From Siphonodentalium dalli (lineage: Eukaryota > Mollusca > Scaphopoda > Gadilida > Siphonodentaliidae), in the NCBI GenBank assembly GCA_032622095.1, contig CP136064.1, positions 111,340,004 to 111,404,003 of the forward strand: DNA of 64,000 bases. The letters run 5' to 3'. Under the pieces are notes generated by a model. It made no database searches and had not been told where the DNA came from. It saw only the letters and a list, made by a program, of their open reading frames with translations. Positions 24,738 to 36,993 of the stretch are shown piece after piece. Position numbers and translations under genes: made by a program. Each line of letters starts with the position of its first letter. The stretch's first letter is position 1.

Positions 24738-24988
24738 TGTTGCAGATAGCGAGTATTGGCTAGGCCTTTATGATCCTGACACGAACACCCCTGGTGGATA
24801 TCTCTGGCAGAATTACACAGAACTCCCCAGTCACTGGACGAACTGGAAACATGAACAACCGAGAGTAGAGGATCAGAAAAGTCAATTCTGCGTAGCAGCT
24901 AACCACGAAACTCTGGGCTTACAATGGTTCACGGCAAAGTGTTCAGACAAGAAAAAAGTTCTTTGTCTCAAAGACCAGAACGGCGGAA
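24738..24988 (+). CDS. Receptor gene exon: C-type lectin domain 1, second half
   Basis: The exon encodes the C-terminal half of a C-type lectin-like domain: WLGL (the WIGL element), a Trp-rich middle, a cysteine in SQFCVAA, WFTAKC in the place of WND-C, and a last cysteine in VLCLKD. The sugar-binding tripeptide position reads EQP instead of EPN or QPD, and the WND motif is missing, so classical calcium-dependent sugar binding is doubtful. The acceptor is TTTTTTGGGCAG|T (entry phase 2, as in lectin domain 2; an alternative acceptor lies at 24745). The donor is GGA A|GTGAGT (phase 1), which joins in frame to the apple-like exon at 36994. Confidence 0.85.
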
Positions 24989-24989
24989 G

Positions 24990-26690
24990 TGAGTACATGT
25001 GACACATGCATATATAAACTGAATACTATGAGTTCAGTGTAAACTATATTTAATTTCTCAAATAGGCACTTAAATACATTTATAACATGCACAATAAGAC
25101 ACAACAGGTACAATGATCTGGTGGTACAAGCCAAGGCTTATTCGTGGCCATCTTCGCGATATAACAATTACTCCACGATTTGCTTTAGTTTCGAATAATA
25201 GTCCAGAATAGTTCTGGGGTGGTCGTTGAAGTTGAATTTGGGGGACAACACGGAACAAATTGGATACAAGCTGATTTTTGTGTCTTTCGACGTGGAAAAG
25301 CCTCAGGAATAACATATCCAAAATCTGCTTTAGGGAAACTTTGTTATCCAAGATGGCGTCCAACATGGTTGTCTATATTACGTCGGCACTCGAAATATTA
25401 AGTCAGTGCACGATATATTGTGACATCGGAATTACGCAGTTATACCAGTTTGTGCGAAATTTGAGTACGATATGTTAGAGACCTTTCGCAAAACTCACGT
25501 TTACGAATACGGATACGAATAGAGTACTACGTCACCAACATTTGTGTACTTTCTAATCGTTATCGTATTTTAATATCCGTAAGAAAGGTTACGATTTCGT
25601 AATTCGATTATTTTCTGCAATTTATTACTTTACTCAGTTCGAGACTGGTCAATAGTATCTCATGTAAACCGTCCAGTTATATTGAGCTCGGTGTGCTGTT
25701 AGGAATTGGCAATAACTGTCTATACTCGTCGTCGTGAATCACGAACTTCCCGCGAAATAAGATCGCTATTCACAGCGGATAGCAATTGCAGGCTGCATAC
25801 GACACAAAGCCTCGCAGTAATCGTCAAGCTAGAAGTACACAATGAAGCCAGTCGCCAAAAGAAAATAAGAAATATTTTGGTAGCGAAAACGTCTCAGCAT
25901 GGTGCAAATCGCGTCGACTTTGGTTCGATTTGATAGGACCAGATCAGAAGTGATGCCCATCAGCGAGCACATCAATCGCATTTTGTAAACCCAAAGAGGT
26001 GATAGGCCCGTGAAGCCGAAATCGCCTTAAAAAAATCGCGGACTGTAAGGGTCTTGAAATGATGGCGTCATGGTTGATGTCAGATCCAAATCTAAGATCA
26101 GCATTACGACTACCAGTTCATCCATGATAACAACGTACTGAATTCCACCACATATGACCTGGCATTTATACCTGTATTGCCACAATATATCACGAGAATC
26201 CCGGGTGATTATCGTATTTTTTTGGAAATGGGACGACAAGTGATGATTTAAGGGACTTATACCAAACACGCGCTTTAAGTTGTAAAAGTGGTACGATATA
26301 ATGATAATCATATATACAGTTTAAATATTTAGGTAAAAGTTGTATCGCGTTTAATGAATTTAGAGTTATTCCTCCTGCATATGGGATATTTGCCAGTGGA
26401 TATTTACCGATTCCAACCGGGTTGCGTTCGACTGTTTCCGGGAGATCTTAGCACCGAGTGATGTTCTGGAATCATCGGGGGGATCTTAGCGAGGGAAGAA
26501 TTCCATTATCGCTTGTTAAGTTACTGGCGTGGTGGCAGAGTTCAAGAACTTACACTCCTTCGTCGGACGTTACACGGATAATCTAACCACATTCGAGTGG
26601 AGTATATGATCGATTCCGTCACCTAATTAAGACGTAGTGACCGCCCGAGAAGTCTGGCGTGGTAATTATCTTACTAAAGCTATCGGCACG
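24990..26690. other. Intron sequence, no element recognised
   Basis: Contains a CCAAGATGGCGTCCAACATGG word near 25348 that resembles the sub-repeats of the giant palindrome at 39.6 kb. Otherwise no gene or repeat seen. Confidence 0.4.
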
Positions 26691-26734
26691 TCAAGATTCA
26701 AAATTTCGTGATCTGCTGAACGTTCCAAAACAAA

Positions 26735-28600
26735 ATGGCTTTGACCAGCACGGGCACCGAAACAGTGGTGAATGGAAATAATGAAACAGTAACATCGTTC
26801 GAAAACTTACAATATCCCTTATCACTTGATGAGAACTTCTTCCCTTTCTTGACAGAAGGTGTTTCGTGGCGTAAAAAGGCTAAAGCCGGCCCTCTCCGTG
26901 GTTTCAAAAATGACGCAGCTCCTATGGAAGAACAGTTGAGGGAAACTGCTCAGCATAAACTGCCAGAAAGTGACATTCCTTGAACTAATGCTTGGTCAAG
27001 TGGCAAACTGTTGTCCTGTGATATCTCGGAATTCGATAAAAAAAGTCGCCTACATCTATTGACATTAGTAAGGTAGATCCATTATGGATTCAACTCTACA
27101 TATGGCCATTTTCTCGATTTCGTCTCCATCTTCAACCAGATGAGCGTCCGGAGGACATATCAACGCAATGTGGCATTTATTGATGATAATTTGCTGACCA
27201 GAGATGCTGGAATAACTCATCATGGAGAAGCCTCACTGAAGATGAGGAATTGTCGCCTACACTCGAGAATATAATTGTTCTTACTCGGCTGCGGTTGTTA
27301 CATGCAGACTTAACTAAGCTCGTCAATGAACCGAGTTACAATCGCGGTCATTAGCAACCATAAAACCCGAAATTTTACAAGCATTAGATTCATTATTAGA
27401 TCCTATTACGGTTCTAAATAGTAATGTGAGACTTAATTTGGGCATATACAATTATTGCTTGTGTAATTCCGCAGTGTATATACTTACTTTCTCCTCTGGA
27501 CGACGTTGTCGCATGTGCCACACCAAGCGACACTCTCGCATGGTCGGACGAATTACCGGCCGCCTCTGCCAAAGTTCATGTCACCTTATAGCTTTTAAGT
27601 CAATAACAATGCCTCGACGAAGTGACCAGATGTGGATCGTCACCGACCGATCGGTCAAACAACGTGGAATCGGCGCAACCACGATTGATACTGCATCAAT
27701 GGGATGCCACACATGTGATTCTCTTCGGCCGCTACCAAAGGTCACCAAAGAGCAGCCAACGAGTGATCCACCAGAAATTATTGGTATATCTTTTGCAGCA
27801 GATGTTTGCAGACGAAATTGTCAGTTCATTCTTATATTGCGTGAAACTGCACGGTTACTTCGTATACCATCGAATGCCTTGTCGACAACGAACAAGCATC
27901 TACTCTTCGGTACGCACCCATTCGCTTATGTATCCAGATGGTACAACTTGATGGAACACCTGCCGTTATTCGAATTGATTCGGCAGCAGACTTTCAGTCT
28001 CTCTACGATGATACTATTTTGAAGAAAAATAATATTTTGATCGAAATGGTCAGAATAAAAAATGTAAGTAAAAACCCTATTGCAGAAAAGGCAGTTTAAG
28101 AGCTTGAAAACGAGATAATTAGACAGGAAGAACGGTTTGAAACACTGACACTATACTCAGCATGATTGTCGCCAGACTAAATACTGGAATGTCACCCCGT
28201 GAAATGTTGTACCAAAGAGTCCAATTCACCAGAGAACAGTTTCTAGTGACCGACCGAGACGTTTAGACGTTTACAGAACCATCAATATAGTCAAGTGTCC
28301 AAAGTACCATCTAAGAAGAGGCAGTCCGCGGCTGATATATCAGTTAGGGTGATATCGTGTATATATTCTCTTATAGAGAGAAGCATTCTAGGCGTGATCG
28401 GTACATCGTTGTTGTCGAGGAAAATGACTGGTTAACACTACGGAAGTTTGTTAGTGCGCAGTTCCGTGCTTTCTCATATCGAGTTAAGAGGTCCGAGTGT
28501 TATCGAGTTCCCACTGATCCAACATTGTTGACACGTGAACGAGATGTTAGTACAGATAACTCTGATGATGATTACCTTTGATACACTTCCGATTCGATTG
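26735..28600 (+). pseudogene. Decayed LTR-retrotransposon pol (RNase H and integrase)
   Basis: Across changing plus frames the blocks appear in pol order: PLDDVVACATPSDTLAWSDE and MPRRSDQMWIVTDRSVKQRG (reverse transcriptase to RNase H junction), RIDSAADFQSLYDD and IKNVSKNPIAEKAV (end of the integrase core), LSPREMLYQRVQFTREQF, then GDIVYIFSYREKHSRRDRY and SYRVKRSECYRV (integrase C-terminal domain). Many stops and shifts mark it as dead. The order matches Gypsy-like pol proteins common in invertebrates (style recognition). A frame at 26735-26983 may be part of it. I could not identify LTRs. It sits inside an intron of the receptor gene, same strand. Confidence 0.75.
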
Positions 28601-28771
28601 AACCACCACCGGGTCTACTAGATATACCACCTGACATTGTGGGTAATGTTAGTGATGCCAGACACATCAGTCGTGACAGACACATAATCTCCTGATCAGC
28701 AACCACGTCGATCGATAAGATCCAGAAGACCTCCATCCTTTCTGTCAGATTACGAGACTGATTTCTCACAG

Positions 28772-29314
28772 TAGCTTTTCAGTTTTTCGATGAAACTTGG
28801 TATGTGGGGGTATTTTCGGCCGGGGACGAACATAGGCATATTAATTTGTCCGTGCGACGTCACCTTGACCTTGAAATCGGGTCATTTCAAGGTCAAACGC
28901 CCGAATATCACGGGATTTCGATGAAACTTGGTATGTGGGGGTACTTTCTTATGGCGAGTCTCATAAGTATATTCATTTGCCCGTGCGACGTGACCTTGAC
29001 CTTGAAATCGGGTAACTTCAAGGTCAAATCGCCAATTTTGATGGGATTTCGACGAAATTTGATACGTGGGGTTACTTTTGTTCACCGATTGTTTTGGACG
29101 GGTCCAATCGTGACCCCGACCAGACCTTGACCTTCAAAATGATCAATTCAAGGTCAAATCGGGTAAAACCGGATGGATTTCGACGGGCACGTTTGTCGGG
29201 TACTTTTGTCCGGGCAGCGTTTTTGGACTGGTCAAATCGTGACCCCACTTGACCTTGACCTTCAAAATGGACAATTCAAGGTCAAAGCCCGGACGAAGTC
29301 GGGTCACCTTCTAG
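28772..29314 (+). mobile_element. Helitron-like element, 5'-truncated
   Basis: Tandem units of TTTCGATGAAACTTGGTATG... with GACCTTGACCTTGAAATCGG and TCATTTCAAGGTCAAA, ending GGACGAAGTCGGGTCACCTT and CTAG at 29311-29314. The 5' microsatellite is missing. The next element begins at the next base. Confidence 0.7.
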
Positions 29315-29917
29315 TCTATTATATATTTTGGAAGATCTGTGTGTGTGTGTGTGTCTGTAATCGATGAACTCGAAAACGGCCGACCCGATTTTGATGAAAC
29401 TTGGCATGTGGGGGTATTTTCGGCCGGGGAGTGACATAGGCATATTAATTTGCCCGTGCAACGTCACCTTGACCTTGAAATCGGGTCATTTCAAGGTCAA
29501 ACGCCCGAATATCACGGGATTTCGATGAAAATTAGTGTCTAGGGATACTTTCGTATGGGGAGTCTCATAAGCCTATTCATTTGCCCGTGCGACATGATAT
29601 TGACCTTGAAATCGGGTCAATTCAAGGTCAAATCGCGAATTTTGATGGGATTTCGACGAAATTTGATACGTGGGGTTACTTTTGTCCACTGATTGTTTTG
29701 GACGGATCGAGTCGTGACCTCGACCTGACCTTGACCTTCAAAATAATCAATTCGAGGTCAAATCGGGTAAAACCGACTGAATTTCGACGGGTACTTTTGT
29801 CGGGTACTTTTGTCCGGACAGTGTTTTGGACTGGTCAAATCGTTACCCCACCTGACCTTGACCTTCAAAATGGTCAATTCAAGGTCAAAGCCCGGACGAA
29901 GTCGGGTCACCTTCTAG
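29315..29917 (+). mobile_element. Helitron-like element, complete
   Basis: Begins TCTATTATATATTTTGGAAG, has a (GT)n microsatellite at 29339-29354, four to five tandem units rich in TCAAGGTCA, and ends GGACGAAGTCGGGTCACCTT and CTAG followed by T. It is nearly the same family as the truncated element before it. Confidence 0.8.
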
Positions 29918-29919
29918 TA

Positions 29920-30860
29920 TATATATATATAATGTAAACATCATATAAAGAGAATTGTTCTATATAAGTGAACTCGCCATCTGTGTGTCTATTGTTGACA
30001 TCATTGGTCGTTTTTTGGCTATGAACCATATCATTTTCTTACCGGAGCCGTAGCATTTATTGGACGCGAACAATTTCTCAGGTCGCAGTTCCCACCCATT
30101 GTCACGGACAGAAAATAATACAATCGCGGCCATGACATTGCTGTTAAAATGGCCGCAACTCCAGGCCATACCGCGAAAAAAAGCAAAATATTAGATAACC
30201 ACATAGAAGTGAATATATGTATTGGTAATATACAAGTCTGTAAACACGGCTTAATCCATCCCAGGATTCCATGCGAGCATGGCGGATTCGATGGGGCGCC
30301 AACAATGGTTGCCAATAATATGGCCCCTGCTTGACAATGGATAGGTAAATGCCAACATTTGGTCGTTTGCCCAGTGGGGAGACCATTCTCACATACGTAT
30401 ATAGGCCGTCGAATGGGCATGAGCTAGGTTCGGCCCAGCTATAGTATGAGACAGTTTGGAAATGTGCACTTGAAAATTGTAAAATCCTAGCATCTGGAAT
30501 CGAATATGTCCAATGTGACACCCCAAGGTTGGAAAATCCAACTGATGACCACTTCAATCCAAAATTTTGACAAGAAGTACGAATTTAACATATGCGACTG
30601 TTCGATCGAATAGTGAGTTATTGACTGCAATATCCGGCATTTAAAGATGTGAAACTGATAAGTTAGTATTCAGGAGCTATGTAAACTGGAGGAATGTAGC
30701 ATTCTACTAAAATCGCTGAAAATCTGAAGAAAATCGACCGTACCACTACATAGAAATAATCGTCTGGACTACAATACGCTCAATTGTAAATATTTACATC
30801 TCGATTCGGGACGCAACTATCGGCGATAACCGAACGCAAATGATTTCGCCATTTCATTTA
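29920..30860. other. Unassigned intron sequence
   Basis: Two overlapping minus frames (30031-30420 and 30144-30557) are fairly long, but neither shows a domain or motif I recognise. They may be relics of a transposon ORF. Confidence 0.35.
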
Positions 30861-30861
30861 A

Positions 30862-31243
30862 TCTCATATATATTTTGAAGACCTCTGTTTGTCTGTCTGT
30901 CTGTATGTCTATGTCATTTATACAAATCTACGATTCTCGACCGATCGGGACGAAACTTGGTACGTGTGTGTAGTTTGACCAGGCGGTCGTCGTTGTCGTA
31001 TTGGCGAGCCCGTGCGGCGCCCGATTCGCGCATGCGCAGACGAGATCTCGGAAACGGGTGGAGCTATCGACTTGAAATTTGCTATGTGAATGTATCTTGC
31101 CCCGGATACGAATTTTATCGTGTCGCCGAGCCCGTGCGACGCCAGCTTCGCGCATGCGCAGACCAGATCTCGGAAACGGGTGGAGCTATCGACTTGAAAT
31201 TTGGTTTTTGAATAGCCCGGAGAACGTCGGGCTCATCGGCTAG
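30862..31243 (+). mobile_element. Helitron-like element, plus array member 1
   Basis: Starts TCTCATATATATTTTGAAGACC, then GTCTGTCTGTCTGTATGTC, two tandem GCATGCGCAGACGAGATCTC units and the 3' end GAACGTCGGGCTCATCGG with CTAG. Same family as the minus element at 19638-20194. Confidence 0.8.
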
Positions 31244-31250
31244 TCTTCTA

Positions 31251-32380
31251 TCTATACTATATATTTTGAGACTTCGTATATATGTGTGTGTGTGTGTGTG
31301 TGTGTACTTCATAGAATCCAAAACGCGTGTAAAGATTGAGCTCAAACTTCCTATGTAAGTGTCAAATCCCACCGACACGACCGTGGTCGCGGTTTAGAAA
31401 AGCTCAGAGCACCCGTTCTCCAATCTCAAATCACCGCAAAGGCACGGCGTGGGTTAATCAAGTCATTATTTAATGAGCGTTTGTTTTTGACGCATCTCTA
31501 TAAAGAGCGTCTGTTTGCCATTCAACGTTATTTGCATCTGCAGAGAGATATACGGAACATACATTAAATTTAAAAAACATTTATTTCTGACCAACCCTGC
31601 GAGCACGGATGGCGCGCTTTGTTTTTACAGTATATAGTTATATACCGAAATCATCCCAGATAATCACGAATATAGCATCAGATTTCTCCCCAGATATACC
31701 CTTATAAAGCTACTGGAATCTGCCAATCTACGGGAAATTCCAGGGAATGCCGATTGAGCTCAAACCTGCTACCCACGGGAAGTGTCATATATATGAGTGT
31801 GTCCTTTATAGACTCGAACCGATTGAGCTCAAACTTGCTAAATAAGAAAATAGCCCCCAAGCCGTAAATATCAACAACAACGATATTACTAAATACACGT
31901 TTTCGGCAATGTGAGAGTTTTCGGGGAGCCGTGATGCCAACAACAACGACCCGAAGCCCTGAATGCCAACAACAGATTCAATGCAATGTTATCTATTATG
32001 CAGAGATATTTCACGACATTACGACGGGTACGGCAGACTCAAAATATTATGCAGACAGATTTCCCGACGGGAAGCGTTTGTTTTAAATTCAATGCAATGT
32101 TATCGTAGAGAGATTTCACGAAACAAAGAATGCGTTGTCTGTCGTTCATAGGAAGGGGGGATTTCTACGGGTAATTTTTTCCGCCAGAAACAAAAAAAAT
32201 TATTAAAACAATTCACAATTTAATTAAAACAATTTAAAATTAAAAAAAATTAACAATAAAAAAACAATTCAGAAACAAAATATATTAAATTTAAAAAACA
32301 TTAAATTCATATTCAAAAATGTCATGTTTCTGAAACAAAGCCATGGTACGAATGCCGCCAGTGGCGGGCTAACCTGCTAG
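31251..32380 (+). mobile_element. Helitron-like element, plus array member 2
   Basis: Starts TCTATACTATATATTTTGAG with a (GT)n tract near 31283-31302. The body differs from member 1 (GATTGAGCTCAAACTTCC units), and the 3' end is GTGGCGGGCTAACCTG with CTAG at 32377-32380. It contains an A-rich low-complexity stretch near 32186-32330. Confidence 0.7.
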
Positions 32381-33531
32381 TACTATATATTTTGAGACTT
32401 CGTATATATGTGTGTATGTGTGTGTGTGTGTGTGTACTTCATAGAATCCAAAACGCGTGTAAAGATTGAGCTCAAACTTCCTATGTAAGTGTCAAATCCC
32501 ACCGACACGACCGTGGTCGCGGTTTAGAAAAGCTCAGAGCACCCGTTCTCCACTCCCATTCATCAAAATCAGCTCAAACGGCACGGCCGGGGTTAATAAC
32601 GTCATTATATATATATATGAAGTCAGAGTCTCCAGAGTTATACCGGAACAAACACGTGTTTACGTCGTCTTGGGGGTCCACGATGGGAGTCTGACTTCAA
32701 TGCAATGTTATCGCTCGAAACACGTGTTTACTTCGTGTTGAGGTTCACGATGGGAGTCTGACAATTGTTATCGCTCGAAATAGTACAACGGCTGGACAGA
32801 TTGAGCTCAAACTTCCCATCTAGAGGTAAAATAAACGTACGATGTCGTCCACGCGTTTTCCAGAAGCTCCGAGCACCCGTACTCCACTCCCAGTCATTAA
32901 AATCAGCTCAAACGGCACAGCCGCGGTTAATAACGTCATTATATATATATATGAAGTCAGAGTCTCCAGAGTTATACGGGAACAAACACGTGTTTACGTC
33001 GTCTTGGGGGTCCACGATGGGAGTCTGACTTCAATGCAATGTTATCGCTCGAAACACGTGTTTACTTCGTGTTGAGGTTCACGATGGGAGTCTGACAATT
33101 GTTATCGCTCGAAATAGTACATTAGGACGGGTACGAAATGCATTTATCTCGATTAAAAAGGCAGATCTCGGAAACGGGTGGAGCTATCGACTTGAAAATT
33201 GCAATGTGAATGTATCTTGCGCCGGGTACAAATTTTATCGGGTCGCCGAGCCCATGCGACGCCCGTGCAGCGCATGCGCAGACGAGATATCGGAAACGGG
33301 TGGAGCTATCGACTTGAAATTTGCTATGTGAATGTATCTTGGGCCGGGTACAAATTTGATCGGGTCGCCGAGCCCGTGCGAAGCCAGCTTCGCGCATGCG
33401 CAGACCAGATCTCGGAAACGGGTGGAGCTACCGGGTACAATTTTTTCTTATTGAAACGCGTGGAGCTAAAAATTAAAAACAAATATAAACAATGTTTCGG
33501 ACAAGCCGCCGGTGGCGGGCTAACCTGCTAG
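32381..33531 (+). mobile_element. Helitron-like element, plus array member 3
   Basis: Starts TACTATATATTTTGAGACTTCG immediately after CTAG. A segment of about 334 bp (near 32457-32790) is directly duplicated at 32791-33124. It then runs into two GCATGCGCAGA units of the member-1 family and ends GGTGGCGGGCTAACCTG with CTAG. This mixture of two families suggests template switching or internal recombination. Confidence 0.7.
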
Positions 33532-34589
33532 TCTACTATATATTTTGAGAACTACGTATATAAATATATAAATATATGTGTCCTTTATAGACTCGAAAAC
33601 GGCTGGATCGATTGGGCTCAAACTTCCCATCTAAGGATAAAAACCCACGGGAATCGTCGCGGCGTTTTGGAGAAGCTCGGAGCACTCATTCTCCACTCCC
33701 AATCATCAAAATCACCGTCCTCGGCACTGCGGGGGTTAAGGCAGTCACGCTCTTTATATTGACCAAATTTGGCGTTGTTAACCGAGTAACGCTCTTTATT
33801 GCCATCGGCGTTGCTAAACGGTCACCTATGCGTACGAAACTACGGATGCAAAACGCACCGGAACGGCGGAGTGCATTTATCTTGATTAAAAAGGCAGAAT
33901 TAACTCATTGGAAAACAACAATTGCGTGTCGTGTGATTCTTATGTCTGTCGTTCCTAGGAACGGGGGAGATTTTCATCGAATCAAACCTCTTTTAGGGAC
34001 GGGTACCATAATTTCTCTTGATTAAAAAGGCAGAATTAACTCATTGAAATTGTTAACCGAGTAACGCTCTGTGTTGCTAAACGGTCACCTATGCGTACGA
34101 AACTACGGATGCAAAACGCACCGGAACGGCGGAATGCATTTAACTTGATTAAAAAGGCAGAATTAACTCATTGGAAAACAACAAATACGTGTTGTGTGAT
34201 TCTTATGTCTGTCGTTCCTAGGAACGGGGGAGATTTTCATCGAATCATACCTCTTTTAGGGACGGGTACCATAATTTCTCTTGATTAAAAAGGCAGAATT
34301 AACTCATTGAAAAACAAAAAATGCGTGTTGTGTGATTCTTATGTCTGTCGTTCCTAGGAAGGGGGGATATTTTCATCGGGTCAGTTTTTCCGCCCGATGT
34401 ACCGTAAATCATACCTCTTTTAGGGACGGGTACCATCATTTCTCTTGATTAAAAAGGCAGAATTAACTCATTGAAAAACAAAAAATTAAATTAAAAAATT
34501 AAAAAGGCAGAATTAACTCATTGAATAAAAATAATTTAAAAAATGTCATGTTTCTGACCAACCACGCCAGTGGCGGGATAACATGCTAG
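33532..34589 (+). mobile_element. Helitron-like element, plus array member 4
   Basis: Starts TCTACTATATATTTTGAGAAC. Internal tandem units contain TTGATTAAAAAGGCAGAATT and TCTGTCGTTCCTAGGAA, repeated three to four times with a variable period. It ends GTGGCGGGATAACATG and CTAG. Confidence 0.7.
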
Positions 34590-35108
34590 TCTCATATATA
34601 TTTTGAAGACCTCTGTCTGTATGTATGTTTGTTTGTCTGTCTGTCATTAATACAAATCTACGATTCTTGACCGATCGGGACGAAACTTGGTACGTGAGTG
34701 TAGTTTGACCAGGCGGTCGTCGTTGTCGTATTGGCGAGCCCGTGCGGCGCCCGCTTCGCGCATGCGCAGACGAGATCTCGGAAACGGTTGGAACTATCGA
34801 CTTGAAATTTGCTATGTGAATGTATCTTGCCCCGGATGCGAATTTTATCGGGTCGCCGAGCCCGTGCGACACCAGCTTCGCGCATGCGCAGACGAGATCT
34901 CGGAAACGGGTGGAGCTATCGACTTGAAATTTGGTATGTGAATGTATCTTGCACCGGATACGAATTTTATCGGGTCGCCGAGCCCGTGCGACGCCAGCTT
35001 CACGCATGCGCAGACCAGATCTCGGAAACGGGTAGAGCGATCGACTTGAAATTTGGTTTTTGAATAGCCCGGATGAATAGCCCGGACAACGTCGGGCTCA
35101 TCGGCTAG
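34590..35108 (+). mobile_element. Helitron-like element, plus array member 5
   Basis: Starts TCTCATATATATTTTGAAGACC, a GTCTGTATGTATGTTTG microsatellite, three tandem units of about 122 bp like members 1 and 19638-20194, and the 3' end GACAACGTCGGGCTCATCGG with CTAG. Confidence 0.8.
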
Positions 35109-35421
35109 TCTATTATATATTTTGGAAATTCTGTTTGTCTGTCTGTCTGTATGTGTGTTATAGACTCGAAAACTGCTCGACCGATCCGACGCAAATTTGG
35201 TATGTAGGCCTACTTTTATCCCGGGAACAATATGGGTGGGTCCAATTTCACGTGAGACCGTGTCATTGTCCATGTCCTTGACCTCACTCATATACGCTCA
35301 AATAGGCATGTTTCTGGACGGATCGAACAATAGTTTGTCCAGACGCTGTATATTCTACCCAGACAGAGGCATCACAAAGAAATCCCTAAATATCCCGGAC
35401 GAAGTCGGGCACATCAGCTAG
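35109..35421 (+). mobile_element. Helitron-like element, plus array member 6
   Basis: Starts TCTATTATATATTTTGGAAATT with GTCTGTCTGTCTGTATGTG, a single core, and the 3' end CGGACGAAGTCGGGCACATCAG with CTAG. Its core resembles the minus element at 20195-20580 (GTTTGTCCAGACGCTGTATA in both). Confidence 0.75.
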
Positions 35422-35424
35422 TTA

Positions 35425-36420
35425 ATAGATAATTTGCTAGTATCCTCGAAGTATAAATAAAGTGAGTAGATGGGCGCGAAGCGCCCGGGATGGTCGAAAA
35501 GATCGAGTGATCTTCTCCTTCACCCCACGGTTTGTTGTTGTTGGATATATAGCACACAGAAAATAGTCATGTCTGAACACGGCAAAAGCGGACACAATTG
35601 AATTAATGTTATCTCTTTGATTGAATTGATTGGATGGATTATTTGGGGAAGAGCCCACGAGCTTTAATATGGGGTGTGAGGGGTGTCCCGGTGGGTCCCT
35701 TTAATATATGGTTGAACTGAGCGTGTCATGTGGTGCGCTGAAAAAGGAGCGGGGCCCTTGTTATAATTTTAAAATAGTGTTAGTTTGTTAGTTATTTAAA
35801 AAACAACCGCAAGGCAGAGCGTGTGATTCAATGTGATTCAATGCGCCATCATACCGCGATTCTGCTATAGCCAAATGCGCAGAGACAGTATGTTTTGGAT
35901 ATTTCGTTGTTTCTGTATTTCTGTATGGACCGCCCTACATCACATAGCACGGGCGTAAGTGAAGACTCTGACAATTTTATGTGCAGAGTTATTTGGGTTT
36001 CGATAAATGAAGTAAATCTGATTGATAATGTACAAGATAGACTTTAATTGTTGACAATATATGTGAATGGTTTTGTACAGAGATATATATGATTACATTC
36101 AATAGATTTTTTTGGTTTTATATTTTTTTGGTAATTTCTTTATTTTGATAAAATTATGTATACATTTAGTACATGTCAGTGTGTTCTTGAGCCGTGAGCC
36201 GTCCTGCTCCCGAAAAATATCAGAGCGGCAAGCGGGACGAGCATATTTTGGTATATGCCGCTCCTAACTCGTTGAGAGCTATGACCACTTATGGATCTGT
36301 AGTTCCTGCACCCCACCCCAAGCTAGTGCTGGGTCGGTTTTCAAGCCGGATCCCGCTTGGTTGGTGTTGTTAGGTGAGTGGAATGTGTATGACATGAGCG
36401 CTAGCTTCTGAAAGTGAATT
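35425..36420. other. No gene; one short stem-loop
   Basis: GGGCGCGAAGCGCCC at 35472-35486 is a perfect short hairpin. The rest is A/T-rich and shows no recognisable gene. Confidence 0.4.
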
Positions 36421-36424
36421 TGTA

Positions 36425-36960
36425 ATTATACGGATGGCGGGTAGTGCGTAGCGAATGCATGATCTATAACATCCCATACCCTTGTTAGAGTTGAACAATG
36501 GGTTGGCTCACCAGCATCGTTTAAGTGAATAAGCTCTAATTCTTCTTTAATATCAAATAGGATGTCTCCATGTTTGTTTGTTGTTTTGCTATTAAAAAAA
36601 TTGATGTTTGGCGTTGAAGTCGCCTAAAAATATACATTGTTTATTTCTTGTTTTAAAGAATTTAAGTGTTTCTAGATTGGGTGAAGAGGTAATTTGTGGA
36701 GGGTAGTACAGGGAGATAATGGTGACTTTTTTGTTGTTAATAGTGATATCTATAGCAATAACTTCATCATTAATAACATTTCCATCATTATCAATGGGTG
36801 CGATATTTTCTACAAGTTTGTATTTTAGGCCGTGTTGGATAAGGAAGGCTACACCTCGAAGTTCCACGATGTTATTATTTTATTCGACACGTATTGCATG
36901 GGAGTGGATGTCATGGGCCCAACACACCTGTGGCTACGTCGGCTTCAATCAATTCCATGC
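36425..36960 (-). pseudogene. LINE endonuclease fragment
   Basis: The minus frames encode ELRGVAFLIQHGLKYKL, an ISLYYPP motif and CIFLGDFNAKHQFFNS, then HGDILFDIKEELELIHLND and a GEPTHCS block. These are in the order of the APE-type endonuclease of I/jockey-like LINEs (GGVAILI, Y.PP, LLGDFNAHH, then T). Stops interrupt it, and the reverse transcriptase that should follow is missing. Dead fragment in an intron, antisense to the receptor gene. Confidence 0.75.
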
Positions 36961-36993
36961 TTTGATCTAACGATTACGATTATTTCCATCCAG

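Noticed and set aside
24746-24988. Alternative start of lectin exon 1 at 24746 (phase 1), joining directly to the signal exon
   Set aside because: Would leave half a lectin domain after the signal peptide; the homologous exon in domain 2 has entry phase 2, which supports 24738.
30031-30557. Two overlapping 129- and 137-codon minus frames
   Set aside because: No motif recognised in either; overlapping frames of similar length suggest chance or a degraded element.
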